Numbered from the stretch's first letter, positions 26,223-34,877 are shown. The stretch: 64,000 nucleotides of DNA from Chloroflexota bacterium (GCA_016234445.1 JACRBT010000001.1:124001-188000); one strand, 5' to 3'. A program made the numbers and translations. Notes: generated from the sequence alone by a model not told the origin.

Positions 26223-27989
26223 CTAGAAGCGGACGACCCGGACGTTGTAGATGCCGTCGATCGCTTCGATCTGCTCCTGCTGTTCCTCAGTGGGGCTTTC
26301 GTCCACGGAGATGAGCATGAGGGCGCGGCCACGGCGTCCTCGGCGGCCCACCTGCATCGACTGGATGTTGATGTCGAACTGGCCGAGCAGGGTGCCGACC
26401 TTGCCGATCATGCCGGGGCGGTCTTCGTTGTCGCAGGCGAGGAGGAAGGTACCGGGTTCCGGCATCATGTCGACGTCGAGGCCGTTGAGGATGACGACGT
26501 GGGGCTGGCCGTGCTCGACCGTTCCGCCGACGCTGACCTCCGCTTCGCTGGTGCCTACCTTGACGTGGATGAGGTTGAGGAAGACGTCGTGGGAAGTGCG
26601 GAGACGCTCGTCGACGTTCCAGCCGCGCGATTGGGCGACGTGGGTGGCGTTGACGATGTTCACGTTGTCTTCGCTGATCGGCTTGAGGAGGCCACGGATG
26701 ACGGAGGCGCGGAGAGGGGAGACGTCGTGCTCGGCGATCTCGCCGTAGTAGTCAATCTCGATCGAGGAGAGCTGGCCGGTCACGAGCTGGGTGGCGATGG
26801 AACCGATCGCCTCGGCCACCTGCATGTAGGGCTGCACGACCAGGAGCGTTTCAGGGGCGAGGAGGGGGGCGTTGACCGCGTAGCGCGCGGGCCGGCCGGA
26901 GAGCACGTCGACGATCTGTTCGGCGACGTCGAGGGCGACGCGCTCCTGCGCCTCGGCGGTGGAAGCGCCGAGGTGGGGGGTGACGATGATGCGGGGGTCG
27001 CCGAGCAGGGGGTTGCCGGGGAGGACCGGCTCCGTCGTAAAGACGTCGATGGCGGCGCCCGCGACCTTGCCCGACTTCACGGCGGCAGCAAGCGCGGCTT
27101 CCTCGATGATCCCACCGCGGGCAACGTTTATCAGGCGGACGCCGTCCTTCATGGCGGCGAGCTGCTCTTCGCCGATCATCCCTTCGGTGCTGGCGGTCAG
27201 GGGCGGGTGGACGGTGATGAAGTCGGACTCGGCGAGGAGCTCCTCGAATTCGACCGATTCGACGCCGAGGCTGCGGGCGCGCTCCTCGGGGACGAATGGG
27301 TCGTTGGCGATGACGCGCATGTCCATGGCGACGGCGCGGCGGGCGACCTCCGAGCCGATCTTCCCCAGGCCTACGATGCCGAGGACCTTGCCGCGCAGCT
27401 CGACACCGACGAAGTCCTTGCGCTTCCACTCGCCCCGGCGCATCGAGGCCTCGGCCTGGGGGACGTGGCGGGCGAGGGCAGTGAGCAGGGCGATGGTGTG
27501 CTCGGCCGCGGCGACCGTGTTGCCCTGGGGCGCGTTGACGACGATAACGCCGTGCTCCGTCGCCGCCGGGAGGTCGATGTTGTCGACGCCGACGCCGGCG
27601 CGGCCAACAACAACGAGCTTGGTCGCGGCATCGAAGACGGCGCGGGTGACCTTTGTTTCGCTGCGGACGACAAGGGCGTCGTAGTCAGCGATGGCGGCGA
27701 TGAGGTCGGCCGGGGGAAGACCCGTCCGCACATCCACGTCGGCGACGGCGCGGAGCATTTCGACGCCTTCGGCAGATACTGGGTCGGCAACGAGGACGCG
27801 GCGGGGCTCAGGCATGGGCTCGGTCTTCTCCTTGAGAGTGGCGAGGGCGAGTTCGATGGGGGAGGGGATGCGGACCTTGCCCGACTCCCAGCGGCTGACG
27901 GTGCCCTGGTCGACGCCGAGGGCGGCAGCGATGGCCGACTGCGAGAGCCCGAGCGCGGTCCGGGCCGCGACGAATTCACTGGCTTCCAT
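26223..27989 (-). CDS. serA: D-3-phosphoglycerate dehydrogenase with fused N-terminal XRE helix-turn-helix
   Basis: The product has 588 residues. Residues 1-55 are a complete XRE-type HTH (LGLSQSAIAAALGVDQGTV, SRWESGK). From about 59 a full long-type SerA follows: GLGKIGSEVARR (NAD), NVARGGIIEE and TPHLGAST (catalytic), an ASB domain and a C-terminal ACT domain (about 515-588). SerA oxidises 3-phosphoglycerate, the first step of serine synthesis. No stop separates the domains. An internal ATG (MPEPRR) with AAGGAG 12 bases upstream could also give plain SerA. Two palindromes cover the promoter, suggesting autoregulation. Confidence 0.9.
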   Translation of the reverse strand: MEASEFVAARTALGLSQSAIAAALGVDQGTVSRWESGKVRIPSPIELALATLKEKTEPMPEPRRVLVADPVSAEGVEMLRAVADVDVRTGLPPADLIAAIADYDALVVRSETKVTRAVFDAATKLVVVGRAGVGVDNIDLPAATEHGVIVVNAPQGNTVAAAEHTIALLTALARHVPQAEASMRRGEWKRKDFVGVELRGKVLGIVGLGKIGSEVARRAVAMDMRVIANDPFVPEERARSLGVESVEFEELLAESDFITVHPPLTASTEGMIGEEQLAAMKDGVRLINVARGGIIEEAALAAAVKSGKVAGAAIDVFTTEPVLPGNPLLGDPRIIVTPHLGASTAEAQERVALDVAEQIVDVLSGRPARYAVNAPLLAPETLLVVQPYMQVAEAIGSIATQLVTGQLSSIEIDYYGEIAEHDVSPLRASVIRGLLKPISEDNVNIVNATHVAQSRGWNVDERLRTSHDVFLNLIHVKVGTSEAEVSVGGTVEHGQPHVVILNGLDVDMMPEPGTFLLACDNEDRPGMIGKVGTLLGQFDINIQSMQVGRRGRRGRALMLISVDESPTEEQQEQIEAIDGIYNVRVVRF

Positions 27990-27994
27990 GATTA

Positions 27995-28034
27995 TGCATT
28001 ATGCATGATCGCGCCCACTCATGCAATCCGCATG
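27995..28034. promoter_or_regulatory. Two palindromic operators over the serA promoter
   Basis: TGCAT-T-ATGCA (27995-28005) overlaps the -10 box and CATGC-AATCC-GCATG (28020-28034) overlaps the -35 box. The centres are 27 bp apart. They share the half-site ATGCA/TGCAT and lie in an AT-rich patch. They are the obvious target for the HTH domain of the SerA fusion. Confidence 0.6.
27998..28026 (-). promoter_or_regulatory. Promoter of the HTH-serA gene
   Basis: On the minus strand TTGCAT (28021-28026), a 17-base spacer and CATAAT (27998-28003) lie 8 bases before the ATG at 27989, giving a leaderless or nearly leaderless mRNA. Confidence 0.55.
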
Positions 28035-28074
28035 AACCGGACCCGGACAGGGGGCGGGGCACCAGGTCAGCCGG

Positions 28075-29163
28075 TCAGACGGTGGTCTTCGCCGATGCGA
28101 GCAGCTTCTCGACGACGTCGAGGGCCTCGGCGACGTCGGACTCCTGGAAGAAACCGAGGTGGCCGACGCGGAAGATCTTGCCGTCGAGCTTCCCCTGGCC
28201 GCCGCCGAGGACCACGCCGAACTCCTCGCGGGCGCGCTTGCTGACGCCCTTTCCGTCGATGCCATCCGGCCAGTAGACGGCCGTCACGGTGTTGGAGGCG
28301 AAGCGCTCGTCGACGGGCACGAGCTTCAGACCCATGCCCTTGATCCGCTTCCGCGTGTATTCGGCGACGGCGTGGTGGCGGGTGTAGACGCCTTCGAGGC
28401 CTTCGGCCCGGAGCAGTTCGAAGGCACGGTCCATCGCGTAGTAGATGGAGACGGCGGGCGTCCAGGGCGTCTGGAGCTTGGCGATCGAGTCGCGGGTCTT
28501 GGCGGCGTCGAAGTAGAAGCGGGGCATCCTGGCCTCGGCATTGGCCGCCCAGGCGCGCTCGCTGAAATGGACGAAGGCAAGGCCCGGAGGGGCCATCCAG
28601 CCCTTCTGGGAACCGCTGACGACCACATCAAGGTCCCAGCGCTCGACAGGGCAGGGCACCGAACTCACGCTGCTGACGCCGTCGACGATGATCAGGCGGT
28701 CGCGGGCGCGGACCTCTTTGGCGATCGCTTCGAGGGGGTTGGTTACGCCGGTGGAGGTCTCGTTGTGGGTGACGAGGACCGCCTTGATCGTGGCGTCGGC
28801 GTCGAGCAGGCGGGCGATCTCGGCCGGGTCGGCGGCTTCTCCCCATTCGGTGGCGTAGCTGACGACGTCGGCGCCGTAGGTCTTCGCGATGCTCTTGAGG
28901 CGGTCGCCGAAGGAACCGATGGAGACGCTGAGGACGCGGTCGCCAGGGCTGAGGGTGTTCACGATCGCGACTTCGAGGCCCCCGGTGCCGGAGGTCGTGA
29001 AGGAAAGGACGTCTGTCGAAGCCCCGAAAACCCAGTTGAGGCCGTCGGTGACACGGCGAAGGATCTGGGCGAATTCGGGCCCGCGATGGTTCATCATCTG
29101 GGCCGCGCTGGCCCGGAGAACCTCGTCCGGGATTGGGGTTGGGCCGGGAATGCGCAGGTTCAC
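28075..29163 (-). CDS. Class V PLP aminotransferase (alanine/serine-glyoxylate type; possible phosphoserine aminotransferase)
   Basis: The product has 362 residues. LRIPGPTPIPDEVL at the N-terminus, FTTSGTGGLE, VDGVSSVSS and the PLP lysine in SGSQKGWMAPPG define the AGXT-like class V family. Placed upstream of serA on the same strand, it may serve as the phosphoserine aminotransferase step, as proposed for other lineages lacking SerC. The start is GTG with GGAG seven bases upstream. The frame is open further upstream, but that part is low-complexity and lies in the promoter region. A CATAAT box is present about 35 bp before the start. Confidence 0.85.
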   Translation of the reverse strand: MNLRIPGPTPIPDEVLRASAAQMMNHRGPEFAQILRRVTDGLNWVFGASTDVLSFTTSGTGGLEVAIVNTLSPGDRVLSVSIGSFGDRLKSIAKTYGADVVSYATEWGEAADPAEIARLLDADATIKAVLVTHNETSTGVTNPLEAIAKEVRARDRLIIVDGVSSVSSVPCPVERWDLDVVVSGSQKGWMAPPGLAFVHFSERAWAANAEARMPRFYFDAAKTRDSIAKLQTPWTPAVSIYYAMDRAFELLRAEGLEGVYTRHHAVAEYTRKRIKGMGLKLVPVDERFASNTVTAVYWPDGIDGKGVSKRAREEFGVVLGGGQGKLDGKIFRVGHLGFFQESDVAEALDVVEKLLASAKTTV

Positions 29164-29323
29164 GGGGAGGCTCCGTTGGGGAAGAGGGGTGCGATTATGG
29201 TCAACGCTGTCCCCCGCGCGGTCAACCAGATTCGCACTCCCGGGGCGGCTCGCCGGTGGAATCGATAGCTCGCGTTCACGCGGTCGATGGGCGGCTGCGG
29301 GGGTGCGCCGGCGCGCGTCGCGG

Positions 29324-29329
29324 TAGACT
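29324..29329 (+). promoter_or_regulatory. -10 box, leaderless start of selA
   Basis: TAGACT ends 7 bases before the selA ATG at 29337. There is no Shine-Dalgarno. Confidence 0.45.
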
Positions 29330-29336
29330 CTGGAAG

Positions 29337-30722
29337 ATGAGCACGGAAACCGGCCTCCGGAGCCTGCCGAGCGTGGAGCGCGTCCTCGCGGCACTGCGCA
29401 CCGGCGGGGCCGCGAACGACGGGCCGGTCGTGGTCGAAGCGGTACGGGAGGTGCTGCGCGAAGCACGCGCCGCCGCCGGGCAGGGAACGCCCGTGCCGCC
29501 GTTCGACGAGCTTGTCGCGAAGGCGGCGGCCGGGGTGGAAGCGGCGCGGCGGGCGTCGTTGCGGCCGGTGATCAACGCGACGGGGGTGCTCCTCCAGACG
29601 AACCTGGGCAGGGCGCCGTTGAGCGAACGGGCGATGGCAGCCGTCGCGGCGGTGTCGCGCGGCTACAGCAACCTCGAGTTCGACCTGGAGACGGGGGAGC
29701 GTGGCAGCCGCCACGACCACGTCCGTGACCTCATCCGGAGGACGACCGGCGCGGAGGACGGGCTGGTCGTGAACAACAACGCCGCCGGGCTGCTGATGGC
29801 GCTGCAGGTGCTGGCGGCCGGGCGGGAGGTCATCATCTCGCGGGGGCAGGCGGTCGAGATCGGCGGCGGGTTCCGGATCCCCGACGTGCTGCGGCAGAGC
29901 GGCGCCCGGCTGGTGGAGGTTGGGACGACGAACCGCACCTACACCCGCGACTATGAGGCCGCGATCACGCCCGAGACGGCGGCGATCCTGCGGGTGCACA
30001 CCTCGAACTTTCGGGTCGTTGGGTTTACGGCGGAAGCGCCGCTGGCGGAGCTTGCCGCGCTGGCGAAGGCGAGGGGCGTGCTGCTCCTGGATGACCTCGG
30101 GAGCGGCTGCCTGGTGGACACGGCGAGGTACGGGCTCGCTCACGAACCGACGGTCCGGGAGAGCCTGGCCGGCGGCGCGGACCTTGCGTTGTTCAGCGGC
30201 GACAAGCTCCTCGGGGGGCCGCAGTGCGGCGTGATCGCGGGGCGGGGCGCGACGGTTGCGCTCCTGCGGCGGCACCCGCTGGCGCGGGCACTGCGGGTCG
30301 ACCGGATGACGATCGCGGCACTGAATGCAACCCTTATGTCGTATGCAGAAGGACGAGAGGCCGAGGAGATCCCTGTCTGGCGCATGCTTTCCATCCCGCT
30401 GGCGGGGCTGAAGCGGCGGGCGCGGAAATGGGCTTCGGCCGCCGGAAGCGAGGGGGCAGTCGTCCTTTCGACCTCGATGGTCGGCGGAGGTTCGCTGCCG
30501 GGCGAAGGGATCGCGACATGGTGCGCCTCGGTCGCGCCGCGCGAGGGCGACGCGTCGGCGCTGGCGAAGGCGCTGCGGGTCGGGACGCCGCACGTCGTCG
30601 CGAGGGTCGAAGAAGGGCGCGTCCTGCTCGACCCGCGGACGGTTGACCCGCGCGACGACCGGGACGTTACGAACGCGTTGCGGGCGGCCATTGGCGGTCG
30701 ATCCGAGTCCCGTTCGCATTGA
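29337..30722 (+). CDS. selA: L-seryl-tRNA(Sec) selenium transferase
   Basis: This 461-residue PLP enzyme converts Ser-tRNA(Sec) to Sec-tRNA(Sec). SLRPVINATGVLLQTNLGRA, GYSNLEFDLETGERGSRHDH, VNNNAAGLLM and the PLP lysine in FSGDKLLGGPQCG are all present, and the length is typical. It implies that the organism makes selenoproteins. selB, selD and tRNA-Sec are not in the window. It is divergent from the serine-synthesis genes. The start ATG is the first position with family similarity and follows a -10 box. Confidence 0.95.
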   Translation: MSTETGLRSLPSVERVLAALRTGGAANDGPVVVEAVREVLREARAAAGQGTPVPPFDELVAKAAAGVEAARRASLRPVINATGVLLQTNLGRAPLSERAMAAVAAVSRGYSNLEFDLETGERGSRHDHVRDLIRRTTGAEDGLVVNNNAAGLLMALQVLAAGREVIISRGQAVEIGGGFRIPDVLRQSGARLVEVGTTNRTYTRDYEAAITPETAAILRVHTSNFRVVGFTAEAPLAELAALAKARGVLLLDDLGSGCLVDTARYGLAHEPTVRESLAGGADLALFSGDKLLGGPQCGVIAGRGATVALLRRHPLARALRVDRMTIAALNATLMSYAEGREAEEIPVWRMLSIPLAGLKRRARKWASAAGSEGAVVLSTSMVGGGSLPGEGIATWCASVAPREGDASALAKALRVGTPHVVARVEEGRVLLDPRTVDPRDDRDVTNALRAAIGGRSESRSH

Positions 30723-30742
30723 CCCTCGCCCAAACGCGGGGA

Positions 30743-30770
30743 TATAGTCCGAACGTTACGGATTTCACAA
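30743..30770 (+). promoter_or_regulatory. rex promoter with likely Rex operator
   Basis: The -10 box TATAGT (30743-30748) is followed by ACGTTACGGATTTCACAA (30753-30770). Its right half TTTCACAA matches the Rex half-site and the left half is degenerate. The site covers the expected transcription start, as in autoregulated rex genes. Confidence 0.5.
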
Positions 30771-30791
30771 CCGGATCCGCTGCTCGGTCCC

Positions 30792-31430
30792 ATGACGCTT
30801 GAAATCCCCGAAGTAGTCATCAATCGCCTCCCAATCTATGCGCGCGCGCTTTCGGCGTTGGCCGAAGAGGGCGAAAGCGTGGTCAGTTCGCAGACGCTTG
30901 GCGAGAAGCTCGACGTGACCCCAGCCCAGATCCGGAAGGACCTGAGTTACTTCGGGCGCTTCGGCAAGCAGGGGCGCGGGTACAACGTCAACGGTCTCTT
31001 GCGAAAACTGCGCGAGATCCTCGGGCTGGACCAGCAGTGGCGAGTGTGCGTGGTTGGCGTCGGGCGCCTTGGGCACGCGATCGTCGAGTACGGCGGGTTC
31101 GAGCCCCAGGGCTTCCAGATCGTGGCGGCGTTCGACACGGACCCCGGGGCCGTAGGCCGGCAGGTGGGCAATCTCTCAATCCGCGATGCGAGGGAGCTCG
31201 AATCGTTCCTGGCGGAGAATCGCGTTGACATCGGCGTGGTGGCGGTCCCGGCGTCGGCGGCCCAGCAGGTGGTTGACCGGCTCGTGGCGGCGGGCCTGCG
31301 GTCGATCCTGAACTACGCGCCGATGCCGACGCACGTGCCCGAGGGCGTCGCCATCCGGCACATCGACCCGGTGCTGGCGATGCAGAGCATGACCTTCTAC
31401 ATCAAGCAGCGGGACGGGGTGCACGGGTAG
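30792..31430 (+). CDS. rex: Redox-sensing transcriptional repressor Rex
   Basis: This 212-residue protein has an N-terminal winged helix (about 1-75: VTPAQIRKDLSYFGRFGKQGRGYNV) followed by an NADH-binding Rossmann domain with VGVGRLGHAI, and a C-terminal helix (FYIKQRD) that swaps between monomers. Rex releases DNA when the NADH/NAD+ ratio rises and controls respiration and fermentation genes. The ATP synthase cluster here and other energy genes elsewhere are plausible targets, though no site was found in the atp promoter. Confidence 0.95.
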   Translation: MTLEIPEVVINRLPIYARALSALAEEGESVVSSQTLGEKLDVTPAQIRKDLSYFGRFGKQGRGYNVNGLLRKLREILGLDQQWRVCVVGVGRLGHAIVEYGGFEPQGFQIVAAFDTDPGAVGRQVGNLSIRDARELESFLAENRVDIGVVAVPASAAQQVVDRLVAAGLRSILNYAPMPTHVPEGVAIRHIDPVLAMQSMTFYIKQRDGVHG

Positions 31431-31474
31431 GGGGCGCTGGTTGGGCTGGGTGGCGCGGGGTTGGGGGCGGGGGC

Positions 31475-31480
31475 TATCAT
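31475..31480 (+). promoter_or_regulatory. -10 box upstream of the thiolase gene
   Basis: TATCAT, with transcription expected near 31487-31488, gives about 84 bases of leader to the thiolase ATG. A small open frame begins right at this point. Confidence 0.35.
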
Positions 31481-31487
31481 CCTCGGG

Positions 31488-31538
31488 ATGCGGCGGCCGA
31501 CGGTCACCCGGGCGCGGTTCCGCGGAGCAGGTGACTAG
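31488..31538 (+). CDS. Possible 16-residue leaderless upstream ORF
   Basis: ATG lies 7 bases after the TATCAT box, the same spacing as other leaderless genes here. It encodes MRRPTVTRARFRGAGD and stops 33 bases before the thiolase ATG. It is Arg-rich (5 of 16). It may be chance; no conservation data are available. Confidence 0.2.
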   Translation: MRRPTVTRARFRGAGD

Positions 31539-31571
31539 CCCCAACCCGAAACCTACAGGGAGAGAATCAGC

Positions 31572-32801
31572 ATGAGCGAAGCATGGATCATCGACGGCGT
31601 CCGATCGCCGCGCGGCGGCGGGAAGCCGGGAGTCGGGAGCCTGACGCACCTTCACCCTCAGCGGGTCCTCGCGCAGGTGCTGAATGCGCTGCACGAGCGG
31701 GTCGGCTTCGACACGGCGGACGTCGAGGACGTGATCATGGGCAATGGCTCTGGCGTCGGCGACCACGCCATGGACATCGCCCGGATGGCAACACTCGACG
31801 CGGGCTGGCCGGTCACTGTGCCTGGCGTGACGCTGCACCGCTTCTGCGGCTCGGCGCAGCAGGCCGTGAACGTGGCCGCGATGAGCGTCATGTCCGGGCA
31901 GCAGAGTCTTGTCGTGGCGGGCGGGGTGGAGTCGATGTCGCGGACGGCGCCGCTGAGCGTCGATGGCTTCACGGCGAACAACGCCCACCTCTACGCCCAG
32001 TACCCGCTGGTGCCCCAGGGGATCTCGGCCGACCTCATTGCGACGATCGAGGGCTTCTCGCGGGCGGACGTCGACCGGCTTGGCGTCCAGAGCCAGGCGC
32101 GGGCCGCGGCGGCGATCGACGATCATCGCTTCGACCGGAGCGTGGTGCCGATTTACAACGACGACGGCACGCTGGCGCTCGACCACGACGAATACCCACG
32201 ACCGGGGACGACTATGGAGAGCCTCGCCGGGCTGAACCCTGCCTTCGCCAAGATCGGGGCGATGAACCCGCCGAACGACACTCGCAGCTACGACGAGATC
32301 TGCAAAGACGTTTATCCGCAGATCGCACAGGTGGAGCACGTCCACCACGCGGGGAACTCGTCGGGCGTGGTCGACGGGGCGAGCGCGCTGCTGCTGGCTT
32401 CGCCGGAATACGCGAACGCGCATGGCCTGAAGCCGCGCGGCCGCGTCCGGATGACGGCAACCGCGGGCGCGGAACCGGTGATCATGCTGACCGCCCCGGC
32501 CCCGGCGGCGGAGATCTGCCTGAAGAAGGCGGGGATGTCGAAGGGGGACATCGACCTCTTCGAGATCAACGAGGCGTTCGCGGCGGTGGTCCTCAAGTTC
32601 CAGCGGGAGTTCGGGATCGACGACTCGCGGCTGAACGTCAACGGCGGCGCGATCGCGTTGGGACACCCCATCGGCGCGACCGGCGGGATGCTCATCCAGA
32701 CGGCCCTTGACGAGCTGGAGCGGCGCAACCTCTCGACGGCGCTGATCGCGATGTGCACGGGCGGCGGCATGGGGACAGCGACGATCATCGAGCGGATGTA
32801 G
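31572..32801 (+). CDS. Acetyl-CoA C-acyltransferase (thiolase)
   Basis: This 409-residue true thiolase has the nucleophile Cys92 in HRFCGSAQQA, the His motif GGAIALGHPIGATG and the second Cys in MCTGGGMG. It cleaves 3-ketoacyl-CoA in beta-oxidation (FadA-like) or runs in the condensing direction. AGGGAGA precedes the ATG by about eight bases. No partner hydratase or dehydrogenase is adjacent. Confidence 0.9.
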   Translation: MSEAWIIDGVRSPRGGGKPGVGSLTHLHPQRVLAQVLNALHERVGFDTADVEDVIMGNGSGVGDHAMDIARMATLDAGWPVTVPGVTLHRFCGSAQQAVNVAAMSVMSGQQSLVVAGGVESMSRTAPLSVDGFTANNAHLYAQYPLVPQGISADLIATIEGFSRADVDRLGVQSQARAAAAIDDHRFDRSVVPIYNDDGTLALDHDEYPRPGTTMESLAGLNPAFAKIGAMNPPNDTRSYDEICKDVYPQIAQVEHVHHAGNSSGVVDGASALLLASPEYANAHGLKPRGRVRMTATAGAEPVIMLTAPAPAAEICLKKAGMSKGDIDLFEINEAFAAVVLKFQREFGIDDSRLNVNGGAIALGHPIGATGGMLIQTALDELERRNLSTALIAMCTGGGMGTATIIERM

Positions 32802-32811
32802 GACCGTCCCG

Positions 32812-33264
32812 TCAGGCGCGCCGGCGTCTCTGCAGGCCTTCAAGCAGCAACGGATCGGTCGGTTCGATCTCGTAGCCTTCGGGGAAGGGGGCACGCGGCG
32901 GTTCGCCGATGGCTGCGAGCACCCGGGGATGGGCGTAGTAGGCCGGGTAGAGGTACCGGACGAGGCCGAGCATGAGGAACGGGTGACTCTCGGCCGCGGC
33001 TTCGACCACCTCCAGCCGGGCGGCAGGCGTGAGGGCCGTGAAGCCGTTCGGGTCGCGGGCGACGGCTGCCTCCTGGACGGCGGAGAGCCCGGCCCGGACG
33101 AGGGGCCCGAGCATGGCGTCCACTGCGACCGCGGCAGCGACGATGGACTCGATCCCGAGGGTGCCAGCCCCCGGCATCCGGCCATCGCCACCCGGCGGGA
33201 TCACGACGTCGAGCACCGCGTCGAGGAAGGCTTCGTCGCTGACGGGGGTCCTGCTGTCGCTCAT
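32812..33264 (-). CDS. Gluconate 2-dehydrogenase subunit 3-like small subunit
   Basis: This 150-residue helical protein matches the small-subunit family that accompanies GMC dehydrogenases (DEAFLDAVLDVVIPPGGDGRMPGAG at the N-terminus, LVRYLYPAYYAHP later). No twin-arginine signal is visible at this N-terminus, unlike many periplasmic homologues. Its ATG overlaps the GMC stop by 4 bp, so the two are made together and probably form a complex. Confidence 0.8.
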   Translation of the reverse strand: MSDSRTPVSDEAFLDAVLDVVIPPGGDGRMPGAGTLGIESIVAAAVAVDAMLGPLVRAGLSAVQEAAVARDPNGFTALTPAARLEVVEAAAESHPFLMLGLVRYLYPAYYAHPRVLAAIGEPPRAPFPEGYEIEPTDPLLLEGLQRRRRA

Positions 33265-34871
33265 GGCTGCTCAAACACCGATTCGACGTTCTTCTTGATG
33301 CTGTCGGCGACGTAGAGGGCGAGGGCCTGGATGGTCGAGGTTGGGTTCACGCCGCCGGCCGTGACGAAGATGCTGCCGTCGATGATGAAAAGGTTCCGGG
33401 CGTCGTGGGCCTGGCCCCGTTCGTTGACCACGGAGGTCTTCGGGTCCGTGCCCATGCGGGCGGTGCCCATGAGGTGCCAGCCGGCCCCGCGCATGAGCGG
33501 GTCGACGATCGTGTCGACGGCGCCGGCGGCGGTAAGCGCCTCCTTCGCGCGCTCGACGCCGTGGGCGAGCATCTTGCGGCTGTTTTCGCTCAGGCGGTAG
33601 GTGACCTTCGGCGCGGGGATCCCGTGGCTGTCCTTCAGTTCGGGGTCGAGGGTGACGGTATTGGTCTCCTCCGGAAGGTCCTCGGTTATGGCGAGCAGGG
33701 TGGCGGTGCGGTCGTAGAGCCGGGCGTAGGCGTCGTGGTGACCTGCGCCCCAGGGAATGCGGCCCTGCATCATCCCGAGAAGGGCCGTCTGCGCCGGCCC
33801 AAGGCCGCGGACGGCTTCGAAAGAGTAGCCGCGGACGAAGCCCCGCGAGGGGTCGCTTCCGTAGAACTGGTGACTCCAAATGGAACAGCCGATCGGTCCG
33901 CGGCGGCCCTGGAGGGGCTCTTCGAAGATGCCCGTGATCATCGCGTAGGGGTGGTGCATGAGGTTCTTGCCGACCAGGCCGCTGCTGTTCGCGAGACCAT
34001 TGGGATGCTGTGGGCTCCGGGAGTTGAGGAGCAGCCGCGGGGTGCCGATGCCGTTGCAGGCGACGACCACGACCTCCGCCTTCTGTTCCTGCAGCTGGCC
34101 CTCCTCGTCGTAGTAGAGGACGCCATCCGCGGTCCCGTCGGCCCGGACCGTGATTTCGCGCACGCGGCAGCCGGTCCGTACCTGGACGCCCTTGCGTTGG
34201 GCGGCGATCCAGTAGGTGATGTCGGTGCTGGCCTTGGCGCCCTGGGCGCAACCGGTAGTGCAGGGGCCGAGGTTGATGCAGCCAGCGCGGCCTTCGTATT
34301 CGCGCGAGAGGATGGCGCTGTCGGAGGGCCACCAGTGCCAACCGAGCTTTTCGAAACCGCGGGCGAGCGTGTTCCCCAGGCGGCCAAGCGGCAAGGGCGG
34401 CAGCGGCGGCTCGTGGTAGGGGTAGGCGGGGTCGCCAGCGAGCCCGGAGACCCCCATCATCCGGTCGTTGATGGCGAAGAAGGGTTCGAGGGTCTCGTAG
34501 TCGATCGGCCAGTCGTCGGCGACGCCGTCCTGGGTCTTCACACGGAAGTCGCCGGGTGTGAAGCGGGGGAAGTGCGCCGCCCAGAGGATGGTGCTGCCGC
34601 CGACGGCGTTGAACATGAGGGGCGAGATTGGCGTCTCGGTTTCGTTGACCGGGTAGTCAGCCGGGAGCTGGCGGACGTTGGGGTTGGGTGAGAACTCGCC
34701 CATGCCGCGTGCTTCGAAGGCGAGGCCGTTTGTCGGGTAGTCCTTCTGTTTCATCCAGGGACCCTGCTCAAGGCAGAGGACGCTCGTCCCGATGTCGGCG
34801 ATGCTCCAGGCGAAGGCCGCGCCGGAAGCCCCGGCACCGATGATGAGGACGCCCACGGGTTCGTTCGGCAT
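33261..34871 (-). CDS. GMC-family FAD-dependent oxidoreductase
   Basis: This 536-residue flavoprotein has the FAD motif LIIGAGASGAAFAWSIAD at the N-terminus. A Cys-rich central patch (CINLGPCTTGCAQGAK) is found in gluconate/sorbitol dehydrogenase-type members. The C-terminal catalytic pair is GWHLMGT and VNPTSTIQ. It oxidises an alcohol or sugar and passes electrons to a carrier rather than oxygen. The substrate is unknown. It is paired with the small subunit downstream. Its ATG follows a -10 box by 6 bases. Confidence 0.85.
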   Translation of the reverse strand: MPNEPVGVLIIGAGASGAAFAWSIADIGTSVLCLEQGPWMKQKDYPTNGLAFEARGMGEFSPNPNVRQLPADYPVNETETPISPLMFNAVGGSTILWAAHFPRFTPGDFRVKTQDGVADDWPIDYETLEPFFAINDRMMGVSGLAGDPAYPYHEPPLPPLPLGRLGNTLARGFEKLGWHWWPSDSAILSREYEGRAGCINLGPCTTGCAQGAKASTDITYWIAAQRKGVQVRTGCRVREITVRADGTADGVLYYDEEGQLQEQKAEVVVVACNGIGTPRLLLNSRSPQHPNGLANSSGLVGKNLMHHPYAMITGIFEEPLQGRRGPIGCSIWSHQFYGSDPSRGFVRGYSFEAVRGLGPAQTALLGMMQGRIPWGAGHHDAYARLYDRTATLLAITEDLPEETNTVTLDPELKDSHGIPAPKVTYRLSENSRKMLAHGVERAKEALTAAGAVDTIVDPLMRGAGWHLMGTARMGTDPKTSVVNERGQAHDARNLFIIDGSIFVTAGGVNPTSTIQALALYVADSIKKNVESVFEQP

Positions 34872-34877
34872 GGCGTA

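Noticed and set aside
29337-30722. An in-frame TGA selenocysteine codon near selA
   Set aside because: I looked for conserved frames broken by TGA in neighbouring genes and saw none; catalytic Cys positions in the thiolase and PyrD are ordinary Cys.
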